In this document: piece after piece, positions 1 through 8,420 of the stretch
How the letters are laid out: each line of letters opens with the position of its first letter
Position numbering within the stretch: position 1 is the first letter of the stretch
Assembly (NCBI RefSeq): GCF_002245215.1
Contig: NZ_NPMR01000001.1
Span: 1,364,001 to 1,428,000, forward strand
Direction: 5' to 3'
From: Microbacterium sp. Yaish 1
Lineage (GTDB): Bacteria; Actinomycetota; Actinomycetes; Actinomycetales; Microbacteriaceae
DNA: 64,000 nt
Position numbers and translations under genes: made by a program
The notes under the pieces: generated by a model
The model's input: the letters and a program-made list of their open reading frames with translations, nothing else
Databases searched by the model: none
Told to the model about the DNA's origin: nothing

Positions 1-606
1 GGCGCACCCCTCGCCCCCGTGCTCGGCATGATCGACGGCGCCCTCGCTCCTGTGGTGTCGGGGCTCGTTCCCGTGACCGACGCGCTGACGCCCGTCACCG
101 ACGCACTATCTCCTGTCATCGTCCCGATCACGGATGCCGTCGTTCCCGGCGGCTCGTTGCCGACGATTCCCCTGCTTCCGGTCGAGACGACCGCCCCCGG
201 AACCGCCACCGGCTCGCCGCTGGACGCGCTCTCGGCTGCCGTGCTCGACATCCTCGGGACAGCGGCGGTGTCGAGCGCGAGCGATGGCCCGTTCGGCGTG
301 CTCGGGGCCACGGCGGCGTCGGCACGCGCCCTCGCGCCTGCGGCCGAGTTCTTCGCGGCCGCAGGCGATAGAGCGACCGCCGTGGCGGACCACGTGCTCT
401 CCCTCGGCGTCCCGGCGGCCGGCGACCTTCCCACCAGCGTTCCCGGTTCTGCCTCGGCAGGCGCCGGCGCTGCCTCGGGCGGCGTCGCCGCGGCCCTGTT
501 CGCGGTCGCCGGAGCGGCGTTCCTGCTGCCCAGCCGTCGCGGACGCCTCATGAACTCGACGGGCCCCATCTCGCCCGTCTACCCCACCGACGTCTCTCCT
601 GACTGA
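1..606 (+). CDS. Envelope-associated protein of unknown function (5' end outside window)
   Basis: The frame is open to the left edge, so the true start probably lies outside the window; a GTG at 19 is the first possible start inside it. The visible part is Ala/Val/Pro-rich, with repeated short PVTDALTPV/PVTDALSPV units near the beginning. It has one hydrophobic stretch near the C-terminus followed by an Arg-rich stop-transfer and a 25-residue Pro/Ser tail. There is no LPXTG-type signal. It sits 80 bases upstream of a cell-wall-anchored chaplin-like gene in the same direction, so a role at the cell surface is possible. I do not recognise a family. Confidence 0.6.
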   Translation, partial: GAPLAPVLGMIDGALAPVVSGLVPVTDALTPVTDALSPVIVPITDAVVPGGSLPTIPLLPVETTAPGTATGSPLDALSAAVLDILGTAAVSSASDGPFGVLGATAASARALAPAAEFFAAAGDRATAVADHVLSLGVPAAGDLPTSVPGSASAGAGAASGGVAAALFAVAGAAFLLPSRRGRLMNSTGPISPVYPTDVSPD

Positions 607-686
607 CGAACGGCCGGCCGCGCTCGAGCGGCACGACCATCGGCGCTCAGCGCCATCCATTCGTCATTCTCAAGGAGAGAACACTC

Positions 687-2573
687 ATGAACACCATCGT
701 CTCGCGTGCCATCTGGGGCACGCTCGTCGCCGGGGGGATCACGATCCTCGGCGCCTCGGTCGCCCACGCGGCCGACACCACGGGAGAGGACGGGCTGCTC
801 TCGGGCACCCAAGGCATCGTCTCCGTCGAGGCTCCGATCACGGTCAGCGGGACATCCGTCGCCGTCGTCGGTGACGCCGACAGCTCGACGTCCGGGTCGA
901 GCGCCCCCGAGTCTGCACCGGCACCCAGCGGCTCGACGAGCGGCTCGGACGGCGTCGGCTCGGGATCGCAGGCGCTCATCAGCGTGTCCGTGCCCGTAAC
1001 CGTCGAGGGCACCTCGGTCTCCGTCGTGGGCGACAGCACGTCGTCGACGGACAGCGGCAGCGCAACCGCTGAGTCGGCTCCCGCACCGGCCGAGGCCGCT
1101 CCGGCTCCTGCGGCCGAAACGAACGGGTCGGATGGCGTCGCTTCGGGCACGCAGGTCGTCGCTCCGGTGTCGGCGCCCATCGAGGTCAGCGGCACCGCCG
1201 TCTCGGTCGTCGGAGACGCCACCACCGACACCACCACCACCGGCGGCAACGGCGGCGCGACGGGCACCGCGCCCGAGGCGACCACCGACGGCACCGACGG
1301 CATCCTCGGCGGCACCCAGGTGCTCGCCCCGGTCACCGCACCGATCGACCTGAGCGGCACCGCCGTCTCGGTCATCGGCGACGCCACCACCGACACCACC
1401 ACCGGTGGCAACACGGTCGGCACCGGTGGCTCATCGGCTGACGCGTCGACCGGCGGCTCGGACAGCGTCCTCGGCGGCACCCAGGTCGTCGCACCCGTGA
1501 CGGCACCGATCGACCTGACCGGCACCGCCGTCTCGGTCATCGGAGACGCCACCACCGACACCACCACCGGTGGCAGCACGGTCGGCACCGGTGGCTCATC
1601 GGCTGACGCGTCGACCGGCGGCTCGGACAGCGTCCTCGGCGGCACCCAGGTCGTCGCACCCGTGACGGCACCGATCGACCTGACCGGCACCGCCGTCTCG
1701 GTCATCGGAGACGCCACCACCGACACCACCACCGGTGGCAGCACGGTCGGCACCGGTGGCTCATCGGCTGACGCGTCGACCGACGGCACCGACGGCATCC
1801 TCGGCGGCACCCAGGTGCTCGCCCCGGTCACCGCACCGATCGACCTCAGCGGCACCGCCGTCTCGGTCATCGGAGACGCCACCACCGACACCACCACCAC
1901 CGGCGGCAACGGCGGCACCACGGGCACCACGCCCGGCGCGTCGACCAGCGGCTCGGACAGCATCCTCGGCGGCACCCAGGTGCTCGCACCGGTCACCGCA
2001 CCGATCGACCTCACCGGCACCGCCGTCTCGGTCATCGGAGACGCCACCAGTGACACCACCACCGGCAGCAACGGCGGCACGACGGGCACCACGCCCGGCG
2101 CGTCGACCAGCGGCTCGGACAGCGTCCTCGGCGGCACCCAGCTGGTGCTCCCGATCACTGCCCCGATCTCGCTGACCGGAACCGCGATCTCGGTGATCGG
2201 CGATTCGACCACTGAGGTCGTCACCCCGGCAGGCCCGGGCACCGACCCGGGCACGGACCCGGGAACCGACCCCGGCACCGACCCGGGAACCGACCCCGGC
2301 ACCGACCCGGGAACCGACCCCGGCACGGACCCCGGCACCGACCCCGGCACCACGCCCGGGACGGACGGCAACGGCGGAGCCCCCGCGGTTCCGACCGCGT
2401 CGAGCATGACGGACACCGCTGTGGTCGGCACGCCGGCCTCGGCAACGTCGGCTCGCCCGCTGATGCTCGCCAAGACGGGCGGTGAGACTCCGGTGGCTCT
2501 CGGCCTCGGCGCCCTGGCGCTGACGCTGATGGGGCTCGTCCTCATCGCACTGCGCCGTCGCGCGACGGTCTGA
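687..2573 (+). CDS. LAKTG-anchored surface protein with nine chaplin-like repeats
   Basis: This 628-residue secreted protein starts at an ATG with AAGGAG about 10 bases upstream. A signal peptide ends near VAHA (residue 28). Nine repeats follow, pattern GTQVVAPVTAPIDLTGTAVS plus VIGDATTD, joined by Gly/Thr/Ser linkers, about 55 residues apart in the middle of the protein. The pattern matches the Val/Pro-rich, GN...VIG core of Streptomyces chaplins, but without the paired cysteines. A PGTD minisatellite (roughly residues 517-555) spans the wall region. The C-terminus has LAKTG, a hydrophobic helix and RRR, a class E sortase type signal. Inference: a wall-displayed, possibly amyloid-forming or surface-active protein. 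No experimental function is known to me. Confidence 0.8.
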   Translation: MNTIVSRAIWGTLVAGGITILGASVAHAADTTGEDGLLSGTQGIVSVEAPITVSGTSVAVVGDADSSTSGSSAPESAPAPSGSTSGSDGVGSGSQALISVSVPVTVEGTSVSVVGDSTSSTDSGSATAESAPAPAEAAPAPAAETNGSDGVASGTQVVAPVSAPIEVSGTAVSVVGDATTDTTTTGGNGGATGTAPEATTDGTDGILGGTQVLAPVTAPIDLSGTAVSVIGDATTDTTTGGNTVGTGGSSADASTGGSDSVLGGTQVVAPVTAPIDLTGTAVSVIGDATTDTTTGGSTVGTGGSSADASTGGSDSVLGGTQVVAPVTAPIDLTGTAVSVIGDATTDTTTGGSTVGTGGSSADASTDGTDGILGGTQVLAPVTAPIDLSGTAVSVIGDATTDTTTTGGNGGTTGTTPGASTSGSDSILGGTQVLAPVTAPIDLTGTAVSVIGDATSDTTTGSNGGTTGTTPGASTSGSDSVLGGTQLVLPITAPISLTGTAISVIGDSTTEVVTPAGPGTDPGTDPGTDPGTDPGTDPGTDPGTDPGTDPGTDPGTTPGTDGNGGAPAVPTASSMTDTAVVGTPASATSARPLMLAKTGGETPVALGLGALALTLMGLVLIALRRRATV

Positions 2574-2597
2574 TCCCAGCAGGGCACATCCGGAAAC

Positions 2598-2633
2598 AGC
2601 GGATGCCGCGGGCCACGGCCTGCGGCATCCGCT
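2598..2633 (+). terminator. Hairpin terminator after the chaplin-like gene
   Basis: A perfect 12-bp stem (AGCGGATGCCGC at 2598-2609, GCGGCATCCGCT at 2622-2633) with a GC-rich loop lies 25 bases after the stop. There is no T-tract, as is usual in high-GC actinobacteria. Confidence 0.6.
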
Positions 2634-2813
2634 CCGGCCTGCCCGCGGCGCACGCCACCGACGGACACGTCACCGCACCGGGATGCAAGGAATCTGCACC
2701 GACACCCCGGGGCTCGGCATCCGCTCTCGGAGTGTCGGCCCGCAAACCTGGCATCCGGGCACAACGCACATGCGAACCCGGCACCCACGAACCCGGCACG
2801 CACCCGGAAACGA

Positions 2814-2847
2814 CGGATGCCGCGAACCCGAAGGTCCGCGGCATCCG
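2814..2847 (-). terminator. Hairpin terminator of the rpsF-ssb-rpsR-rplI operon
   Basis: An 11-bp perfect stem (2814-2824 with 2837-2847) lies 17 bases past the rplI stop on the minus strand. It carries the same GGATGCC/GGCATCC core as the neighbouring hairpin at 2598. No T-tract. Confidence 0.6.
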
Positions 2848-2863
2848 TACGGTGCGCCAGGGA

Positions 2864-3316
2864 TTACTTGGCGGCGACCACCTGCAGGGTGATCACGGCG
2901 GTGAGGTCGTCACGGAGGCGAATGGTCGCCTCGTGCTCGCCCACGGCCTTGATCGGCGAGGTGATGTGGATCTTGCGCTTGTCGAGGTCGCCCAGACCAG
3001 CGGTCTTGACGGCGTCAGCCACGTCGGCGGGCTTGACCGCACCGAACAGTCGGCCTTCGGCGCCGGCCTTGACCGACAGCTTGACCTTGTTCGACTCGAG
3101 GTTGTTCTTGAGGGCCACGGCCTCTTCGTGGTCGTGGATCGCGCGGGCGTCGCGAGCGGCGCGGATGGACGCCACCTGCTTCTCGCCACCGCGGGTCCAG
3201 GCCACAGCGAAGCCCTGGGGGATGAGGTAGTTACGGGCGTACCCGTTCTTGACCTCGATGACGTCACCGGCGCTTCCGAGCCCGGCGACCTCGTTCGTGA
3301 GAATCAGCTTTGCCAT
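2864..3316 (-). CDS. rplI: 50S ribosomal protein L9
   Basis: This 150-residue protein binds 23S rRNA in the large subunit. The N-terminus [20 protein letters not shown] with the following [15 protein letters not shown] is the L9 signature. A central helix leads to the C-terminal domain ending in VVAAK. The length is normal. It is the last gene of the operon, 11 bases after rpsR, with GGAG upstream of the ATG, and a hairpin terminator follows it. Longer open frames extend upstream, but the L9 signature fixes the start. Confidence 0.97.
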   Translation of the reverse strand: MAKLILTNEVAGLGSAGDVIEVKNGYARNYLIPQGFAVAWTRGGEKQVASIRAARDARAIHDHEEAVALKNNLESNKVKLSVKAGAEGRLFGAVKPADVADAVKTAGLGDLDKRKIHITSPIKAVGEHEATIRLRDDLTAVITLQVVAAK

Positions 3317-3327
3317 GTCGGTGCTCC

Positions 3328-3582
3328 TTACCGGCCAGCGCCGGCGTAAGGCAGGAGCGCCATTTCGCGCGCGTTCTTGATCGCCTTGGCGATCAGACGC
3401 TGCTCCTGCACCGAGACACCGGTGATACGACGGGCGCGGATCTTCCCACGCTCCGAGATGAACTTGCGGAGCGTCGAAACGTCCTTGTAGTCGATGACGC
3501 CGACGCGGATCGCCTTCGCGGGGGCCGCGTTCTTCGCGCCCTTCCGCGGCTTGCGGCGGTCGCCGGTTGCCTTTCCAGCCAT
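3328..3582 (-). CDS. rpsR: 30S ribosomal protein S18
   Basis: This 84-residue protein partners S6 on the 30S platform. It has the family core [20 protein letters not shown] followed by [23 protein letters not shown], and a basic N-terminus. No CxxC zinc motif is present, so it is the zinc-independent form. It lies between ssb and rplI in the conserved operon. Confidence 0.97.
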   Translation of the reverse strand: MAGKATGDRRKPRKGAKNAAPAKAIRVGVIDYKDVSTLRKFISERGKIRARRITGVSVQEQRLIAKAIKNAREMALLPYAGAGR

Positions 3583-3641
3583 TGTTTTTCCTTACGAGAG
3601 TGATGATCGGATGCCGCTGCACGCAGCATCCGGAATCCGAT

Positions 3642-4172
3642 TCAGAACGGGGTGTCGTCGCCGTAGGAGGCGCCGCTGGTACCCGGTGCGCTCCACGCGT
3701 CGGGAGCCGAAGAACCCGGGGTCGCCCACGGCTCCTCCTGCACCTGCTGCTGCGGGCGCGACTGCTGACCGCCGCCGAAGCTTCCGCCGCCGCCACCACC
3801 GGAGCCGGATGCGGCGCGCGTGACCTGTGCGGTCGCGTAGCGCAGCGAGGGGCCGATCTCGTCGACCTCCAGCTCGATCGCGGTGCGGTTCTGGCCCTCA
3901 CGGTCCTGGTAGGAGCGCTGACGCAGGCGGCCGGTCGCGACGACCCGCATGCCCTTGGTCAGGGAACCCGCCACGTGCTCGGCGAAGTCACGCCACACGG
4001 ACGCGCGGAGGAACAGCGCTTCGCCGTCCTTCCACTCGTTCGCCTGACGGTCGAAGGTGCGAGGAGTCGAGGCGATCGTGAAGTTCGCCACCGGCAGGCC
4101 GTTCTGCGTGTAACGCAGCTCGGGGTCTGCCGTGAGGTTGCCCACGACGGTGATGACGGTCTCGCCGGCCAT
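3642..4172 (-). CDS. ssb: Single-stranded DNA-binding protein
   Basis: This 176-residue protein has an N-terminal OB fold ([20 protein letters not shown], then NFTIASTPR and [17 protein letters not shown]). A Gly/Gln/Pro-rich flexible linker follows, and the C-terminal acidic tip ends DDTPF, the peptide that recruits replication and repair partners. The start lies 5 bases after the rpsF stop, so translation is probably coupled. The length is typical of actinobacterial SsbA. Confidence 0.96.
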   Translation of the reverse strand: MAGETVITVVGNLTADPELRYTQNGLPVANFTIASTPRTFDRQANEWKDGEALFLRASVWRDFAEHVAGSLTKGMRVVATGRLRQRSYQDREGQNRTAIELEVDEIGPSLRYATAQVTRAASGSGGGGGGSFGGGQQSRPQQQVQEEPWATPGSSAPDAWSAPGTSGASYGDDTPF

Positions 4173-4177
4173 GAGCC

Positions 4178-4561
4178 TTACGCCTTCGCAGCCTTAGCGG
4201 GGGCGGCAGCCTTGCGAGCAGCCTTCGCCTCGGAGCGCGCCTTCTCGGCGGCGACCTGTGCGATGGCCTCCTCGGCGCGCAGGACCTTGGTGCGCATGAT
4301 CGACTCGCTCAGCTTCAGCTGGCGGTCGAGCTCCTGCGTGGTCTCGCTCGTCGCGGTGAAGTTGACGACGGCGTAGATGCCCTCGTTCTTCTTCTGGATC
4401 TCGTACGCCAGGCGGCGACGGCCCCAGATGTCGATGTTCTCGATGGTTCCGCCGTCATTCGTGATGACCTTGAGGAACTTGTCAAGGTTGGGAGCAACCT
4501 GACGCTCATCGATCTCGGGCTGGAGAATCACCATGAGCTCGTACTGGTACGTGTGCGTCAC
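4178..4561 (-). CDS. rpsF: 30S ribosomal protein S6
   Basis: This 127-residue protein binds S18 and 16S rRNA. The N-terminus [19 protein letters not shown] and the [20 protein letters not shown] block are diagnostic. A lysine/alanine-rich C-terminal tail extends it beyond the 95-100 residue core, as in other actinobacteria. It is the first gene of the operon, with a strong GGAGGTGG upstream of the start. A leader hairpin precedes it. Confidence 0.96.
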   Translation of the reverse strand: MTHTYQYELMVILQPEIDERQVAPNLDKFLKVITNDGGTIENIDIWGRRRLAYEIQKKNEGIYAVVNFTATSETTQELDRQLKLSESIMRTKVLRAEEAIAQVAAEKARSEAKAARKAAAPAKAAKA

Positions 4562-4587
4562 TGACCCACCTCCTTCGGACTAGAACG

Positions 4588-4610
4588 GCTCCCGGGCGTT
4601 TCCCGGAAGC
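4588..4610 (-). promoter_or_regulatory. Leader hairpin upstream of rpsF
   Basis: On the minus strand a 9-bp stem with one G-T wobble and a 5-base loop (AAACG) lies about 27 bases before the rpsF start. rpsF operons are often autoregulated by an S6:S18-binding leader. The hairpin is visible; its role is inferred, and I could not match the full known motif. Confidence 0.3.
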
Positions 4611-4697
4611 AGGAGGGTGTGTAGCACGTGCCCGACCGAGGTCGGACAACCACAACAGCTTACCTGATCGCGCGTGATCCCGCCGACCGGTCACCGG

Positions 4698-4703
4698 TAG
4701 CGT
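4698..4703 (+). promoter_or_regulatory. -10 element, leaderless type
   Basis: TAGCGT lies 6 bases before the ATG at 4710. No Shine-Dalgarno is present, so transcription probably begins at the start codon. Confidence 0.5.
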
Positions 4704-4709
4704 GGGCGC

Positions 4710-5696
4710 ATGGAGTGGACCGCGGACGTCTCGACCGGCGAATGGCTGCGCGAACGCGTCGACGATCCGTGGCGGGGGACGTTCCACGACGTCGTGCCGC
4801 GGGGCTTCGAGGCGTACGCGCGCATCCTGCATCCGGCATCCGTCCAGTCGCGCGCGAGCGGTGAGCCGCTCCCCCCGTTCGACGAGTGGGTCGGGATGCC
4901 GTGGCAGCAGTCGCAGCAGGTGACGGCAGACCTCGTCACCGATCCCGCCACGTGGGCGGAGACCGCCGCCGCCTTCGGGAGGACGCTGCATCCGCTGGCC
5001 CAGTGGGACTCGATCGTGCGCTCTCCCGAGTTCGGCTCGAACCAGACGGCATCCCCTGACGGCCGCTGGTTCGTCGCGCCCGCGCAGGGCGATCTCGACC
5101 CGCACCATCTGGCGGTTCTCGCGCGTGAGCTCGTCGGGCACACCTCGACAGCCGATGACGTGTTCGCAGGCCTCTGGGAGGGCCGGGGCAGCCTGCTCGG
5201 CCGCATGGGACGTCAGCCCACACGCGCGTTCTTCCAGGCAGGCGACCCCGCGGATGCCGACCTGGCTCGTCACAACCGCATGCTCGGCTCGTCGTTCTCG
5301 GACCGCTTCAACAGCGTCTTCCGCAAGCCCACGTGGCAGGAGGGCATCCTGTCGCGCGAGATCTCGGAAGGACCGCGGCTGAGACTGCCCGAGCGGGCCT
5401 TCGTCTTGTTCCGTGGTGCCGTCGACGAGTTCGCCCCCGACGACTGGGAACTGCGGATGCCGTGGCGCGACCTCGCCACCGAGGCGGCAGGAGGGCCGCC
5501 GATGTCGCAGAGCCCGAGCCTGCTCTGGCCTGCAGACCGCGCGTGGGTGATGGTGTCGGAGGTCGACTTCGACTCGACGATCGTCGGCGGCTCGAGGGAG
5601 CTCGTCGACGCGATCTGCCGCTCCCCCGAGCTCGAAGCCCTGCCCCTGCCGGCCGACGCGTCCCTGTCCTGGGGAGCAGACGAGGTCAATCGATGA
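4710..5696 (+). CDS. Conserved protein of unknown function
   Basis: This 328-residue soluble protein has no signal peptide or membrane segment. It is rich in Trp (for example DDPWRGTFHD, FDEWVGMPWQ, DDWELRMPWRDLA), and its second half includes a FRGAVDEFAPDDW segment. I recognise no enzyme motif. A TAGCGT box 6 bases before the ATG and the absence of a ribosome binding site suggest a leaderless mRNA. The stop overlaps the ATG of the next gene (ATGA), so the two are probably translated together. It faces away from rpsF. Confidence 0.75.
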   Translation: MEWTADVSTGEWLRERVDDPWRGTFHDVVPRGFEAYARILHPASVQSRASGEPLPPFDEWVGMPWQQSQQVTADLVTDPATWAETAAAFGRTLHPLAQWDSIVRSPEFGSNQTASPDGRWFVAPAQGDLDPHHLAVLARELVGHTSTADDVFAGLWEGRGSLLGRMGRQPTRAFFQAGDPADADLARHNRMLGSSFSDRFNSVFRKPTWQEGILSREISEGPRLRLPERAFVLFRGAVDEFAPDDWELRMPWRDLATEAAGGPPMSQSPSLLWPADRAWVMVSEVDFDSTIVGGSRELVDAICRSPELEALPLPADASLSWGADEVNR

Positions 5697-6925
5697 GCGT
5701 TCCGTTCGATCCGCGGCCCCTCCTCGAGCCGGTGTCGCCCGCCACCGCGCGCGCGTTCCGGAAGCACCTGGCCGCCAGCGGCCGGCTCCCCGGCGGGTCG
5801 GGCACCGCCGGCGTGATCATCGCGATCGTCGTCATCGTCTTCGTCGTGCTGGTGTTCGGCGGCGTCCTGTCGGCCATCGTCGGCGGCCTGGTGTTCGCCA
5901 TCGGGACGCAGTCGGGTTCCGGCGCGGTTGTGTCGCTGGCGCCCGTCATCCCCCTCGTCATCCTCATCGCGCTCGCGGCGCTCATCCCGTTCTTCATCCG
6001 CCGACAGCGCGCCGCGCAAGCCGCGGTCTGGTACCGGCTCGACCGGTTCGCGCGGGCCAACGGCATGAGCTTCGAGCCGCAGCGGCCCCAGCCCCCGCTG
6101 CCGGGCATGATCTTCTCGCAGGGGTCGGGCCGGACGGCATCCAATCTCGTCCGCGGTGATCAGCCGCGCTTCGTCGAGTTCGCGAACTACCGGTACACGA
6201 CCGGGTCGGGCAAGAACCAGCAGACGCACACCTGGGGCTACGTCGCGGTGCACCTGTCGACGCCCCTGCCGCACATCGTGCTCGACGCCCTCGGCAACAA
6301 CGGGCTGTTCGGCTCGAACCTCCCCGTCGCGTTCGACCGCGACCAGCACCTGAGCCTCGAGGGCGACTTCGACAAGTACTTCCGGCTGTACTGCCCGCGC
6401 GGATACGAACGCGACGCGCTGTACCTGTTCACGCCCGACATCATGGCGCGCTTCGTCGACAACGCCGCCGCGCTGGATGTCGAGATCGTCGACGACTGGC
6501 TCTTCTTCTACGGCAAGCGCGACTTCTCGACCCTCGACCCGGCCACCTGGTCGTGGCTGTTCGGGGCGGTCGGCGCCATGATCGACAAGTTCGCGCAATG
6601 GGAGCGCTGGCGCGACGACCGGCTGGCGGCGCCGGCCGCATCCGGCATGGGGTCGGTGCCGGGCAGCGCGGCGGAGCCCGGGCCCGCTGGACCCGCTGGA
6701 CCCGCTTCCGCGGGACCGGGTGCGGCTTCCGGCGCCGCGTCCGCGCTGCCGGTCACCCCGCCGCCGGGACTGCTTCGCCCGCCGCCCGGTGTCGCCGCAC
6801 CCGGCCAGCGCCTGAAGAAGAGCGTGCCGTGGATGGCGGTGGTCGTGGTGCTGCTGATCGTCACGGTCGGCGCCATCGGGCCGGTCATCGCCTTCATCGG
6901 CGGGATCTTCGCCGCCATGCGCTGA
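5693..6925 (+). CDS. Three-helix membrane protein of unknown function
   Basis: This 410-residue protein starts at the ATG overlapping the upstream stop. Two hydrophobic helices at about 34-60 and 75-100 are followed by a soluble domain (about 105-310) with FARANGMSFEPQ, a GDQPRFVEFANYRY segment and a DALYLFTPDIMARFVD block. A Pro/Ala-rich linker and a C-terminal helix finish it. The middle looks like a globular domain anchored to the membrane. I cannot name a function. Confidence 0.75.
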   Translation: MSVPFDPRPLLEPVSPATARAFRKHLAASGRLPGGSGTAGVIIAIVVIVFVVLVFGGVLSAIVGGLVFAIGTQSGSGAVVSLAPVIPLVILIALAALIPFFIRRQRAAQAAVWYRLDRFARANGMSFEPQRPQPPLPGMIFSQGSGRTASNLVRGDQPRFVEFANYRYTTGSGKNQQTHTWGYVAVHLSTPLPHIVLDALGNNGLFGSNLPVAFDRDQHLSLEGDFDKYFRLYCPRGYERDALYLFTPDIMARFVDNAAALDVEIVDDWLFFYGKRDFSTLDPATWSWLFGAVGAMIDKFAQWERWRDDRLAAPAASGMGSVPGSAAEPGPAGPAGPASAGPGAASGAASALPVTPPPGLLRPPPGVAAPGQRLKKSVPWMAVVVVLLIVTVGAIGPVIAFIGGIFAAMR

Positions 6926-7095
6926 CCCGGGCGGCGGCTGTTGCCGCGGGCGCACCGCGCGCAACCCACGCGGCACGCGTGCCGCGAACAGGCTGAGCGG
7001 TCGCATCCGCCGCCCCGCTCGTCCTCGAAACGGCCTCAGCCTGTCGGCGGCACCGGACTCGCGACAGCCCCCGGAGGCACAGGGGGTCGAGCCCG

Positions 7096-7101
7096 TAGCC
7101 T
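7096..7101 (+). promoter_or_regulatory. -10 element, leaderless type
   Basis: TAGCCT lies 6 bases before the ATG at 7108 of the GNAT remnant. The promoter looks intact although the gene does not. Confidence 0.4.
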
Positions 7102-7107
7102 GGGCGG

Positions 7108-7565
7108 ATGACGCTGGAAATCAGACGAGTCGTCGATGCCGACGAGGCCGCGTGGTCGGCGCTGTACGCCGGATACCGGGGCCTTTTACCGGCTCGAGGA
7201 TGATGCGTCGGCCGTGAGTCGTACGTGGGGGTGGGTGTCGCAGGGACAGCACGGTCTCACCGGCCTGGTCGCGATCCTCGATGGCGCCATCGTCGGGCTC
7301 GCCAACCTCCGTCGATTCGCGCGACCGTCCTCCGCGACGATCGGCCTGTACCTCGACGATCTGTTCACCGCGCCCGAGGCGCGTGGCGCCGGGGTGGCAT
7401 CGGGTCTGCTGCGCGAGGCCGCATCCCTCGCCTCCGCCGAGGGCACCCAGTGTGGTCCGCTGGATCACCGCGGCCGACAATGCCACCGCGCGACGCGTCT
7501 ACGACGGCGTGGCCACCGCGACGGCATGGGTCACCTATGACATGGAGCCCTCCGCGAGCGGCTGA
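7108..7565 (+). pseudogene. GNAT-family N-acetyltransferase, two frameshifts
   Basis: The protein is readable only across three frames. The first (7108 on) gives MTLEIRRVVDADEAAWSALY and AGYR. The second gives FYRLEDDASAVSRTWGWVS through YLDDLFTAPEARGAGVASGL, which is the acetyl-CoA binding region. The third gives VVRWITAADNATARRVYDGV and ends YDMEPSASG at 7565. Each shift is consistent with one extra base in a short homopolymer: GGGG at 7178-7181 and CCC at 7446-7448. The joined product would be about 150 residues, normal for the family. It is either a decaying gene or two assembly errors. Confidence 0.75.
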
Positions 7566-7590
7566 ATCCCCACCGGGCCCGTGCTGATGC

Positions 7591-7652
7591 CGCGAGAGCG
7601 CACATCCGCACGGTCATCGGGGGTCCGCACCGTGCGGATGTGCGCTCTCGCG
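7591..7652. repeat. Perfect 24-bp inverted repeat, copy 1 of a two-copy element
   Basis: The arms 7591-7614 and 7629-7652 are exact reverse complements, with a 14-base loop. It lies between convergent genes and could act as a terminator on either strand, but the stem is unusually long. A diverged copy with the same spacing and a near-identical centre lies at 12133-12194. Confidence 0.8.
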
Positions 7653-7676
7653 ACCGGCCGCGACCGGAAGGCCGGC

Positions 7677-8309
7677 TCAGCGCAGCATCCGGGCCATCAG
7701 CTTCTGCACCGTGCCGGTGAGGAACATGATGAACAGCCCAAGGTAGCCGACCGCCGGGAAAAGAAGCGCGATCGCGAGCGCCACCAGGAACAGCACGATC
7801 ATCGATAGGTCGATCGACATCCCCAGACGCAGATCATCCCGCGATGCGCGGTGCAGATCGGGATGCCGTGCCAGATAGACCCGCGTGACGAGCAGGAGCG
7901 CGCTCGTGACGACGAGCGTGCCGATGTAGAGCACCTTCTGCAGGGCATCGTCGGCGACCTGGCCGGTGAGGGCGGTGACGACCGGCATCCAGACGATCGT
8001 GAGCATCCACGCGACCGTGATCCACATGAGCCCCGGGGTGATGCGCTGTACCGACACGAAGAGCCGGTGGTGCAGCATCCAGAACATCGCGATGAGCACG
8101 AAGCTGATGAGGAAGCTCTGCAGCTGATCGCGCTGGTCGACGAGCCATTCCCACGTCGTGTGGTCGTGCCCCGCGCTCTCGCCGACGCTCTCCATGAGCG
8201 GCAGGATCAGCAACGTCATCGCGATCGCGACGACCGCATCGACGAACGCCTTCGTGCGCTCGGCGCTGAGTCCCCGGATGCCGGGCTCCGGCGCGACGTC
8301 ATCGCTCAT
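7677..8309 (-). CDS. TMEM175 family (DUF1211) membrane protein, putative potassium channel
   Basis: This 210-residue protein has about six hydrophobic helices. The first carries RTKAFVDAVVAIAMTLLILP, matching the RxxxFxDxVxAIxxTLLxLxL pattern of bacterial TMEM175 channels. The ATG at 8309 was chosen because TAGCAT sits 7 bases before it (leaderless type); an upstream in-frame start at 8339 would add ten unlikely residues. Known family members are K+ permeable leak channels; the function here is inferred from the first-helix motif and length. Confidence 0.8.
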   Translation of the reverse strand: MSDDVAPEPGIRGLSAERTKAFVDAVVAIAMTLLILPLMESVGESAGHDHTTWEWLVDQRDQLQSFLISFVLIAMFWMLHHRLFVSVQRITPGLMWITVAWMLTIVWMPVVTALTGQVADDALQKVLYIGTLVVTSALLLVTRVYLARHPDLHRASRDDLRLGMSIDLSMIVLFLVALAIALLFPAVGYLGLFIMFLTGTVQKLMARMLR

Positions 8310-8316
8310 GCCGAGG

Positions 8317-8322
8317 ATGCTA
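8317..8322 (-). promoter_or_regulatory. -10 element, leaderless type
   Basis: TAGCAT on the minus strand lies 7 bases before the ATG at 8309. No ribosome binding site is present. Confidence 0.5.
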
Positions 8323-8420
8323 GCGCCCGGCCCGCCCACGCGCGCACTGCCTGGTCGGGCTGCACCCCCGGACGAAGAGGTCTCAGCACGGGGTTCCGTC
8401 GCGGCGTGTCGAGGAACCCG

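Noticed and set aside
1184..2210. Possible CRISPR-like or satellite array from the regular repeats
   Set aside because: The period is a multiple of three, the repeats encode protein, and spacers are not unique short sequences.
647..2803. Long open frame on the minus strand opposite the chaplin-like gene
   Set aside because: It is a shadow of the repeat gene: it has repeats in the same register, no signal or family, and no ribosome binding site, while the plus strand has a signal peptide and sorting motif.
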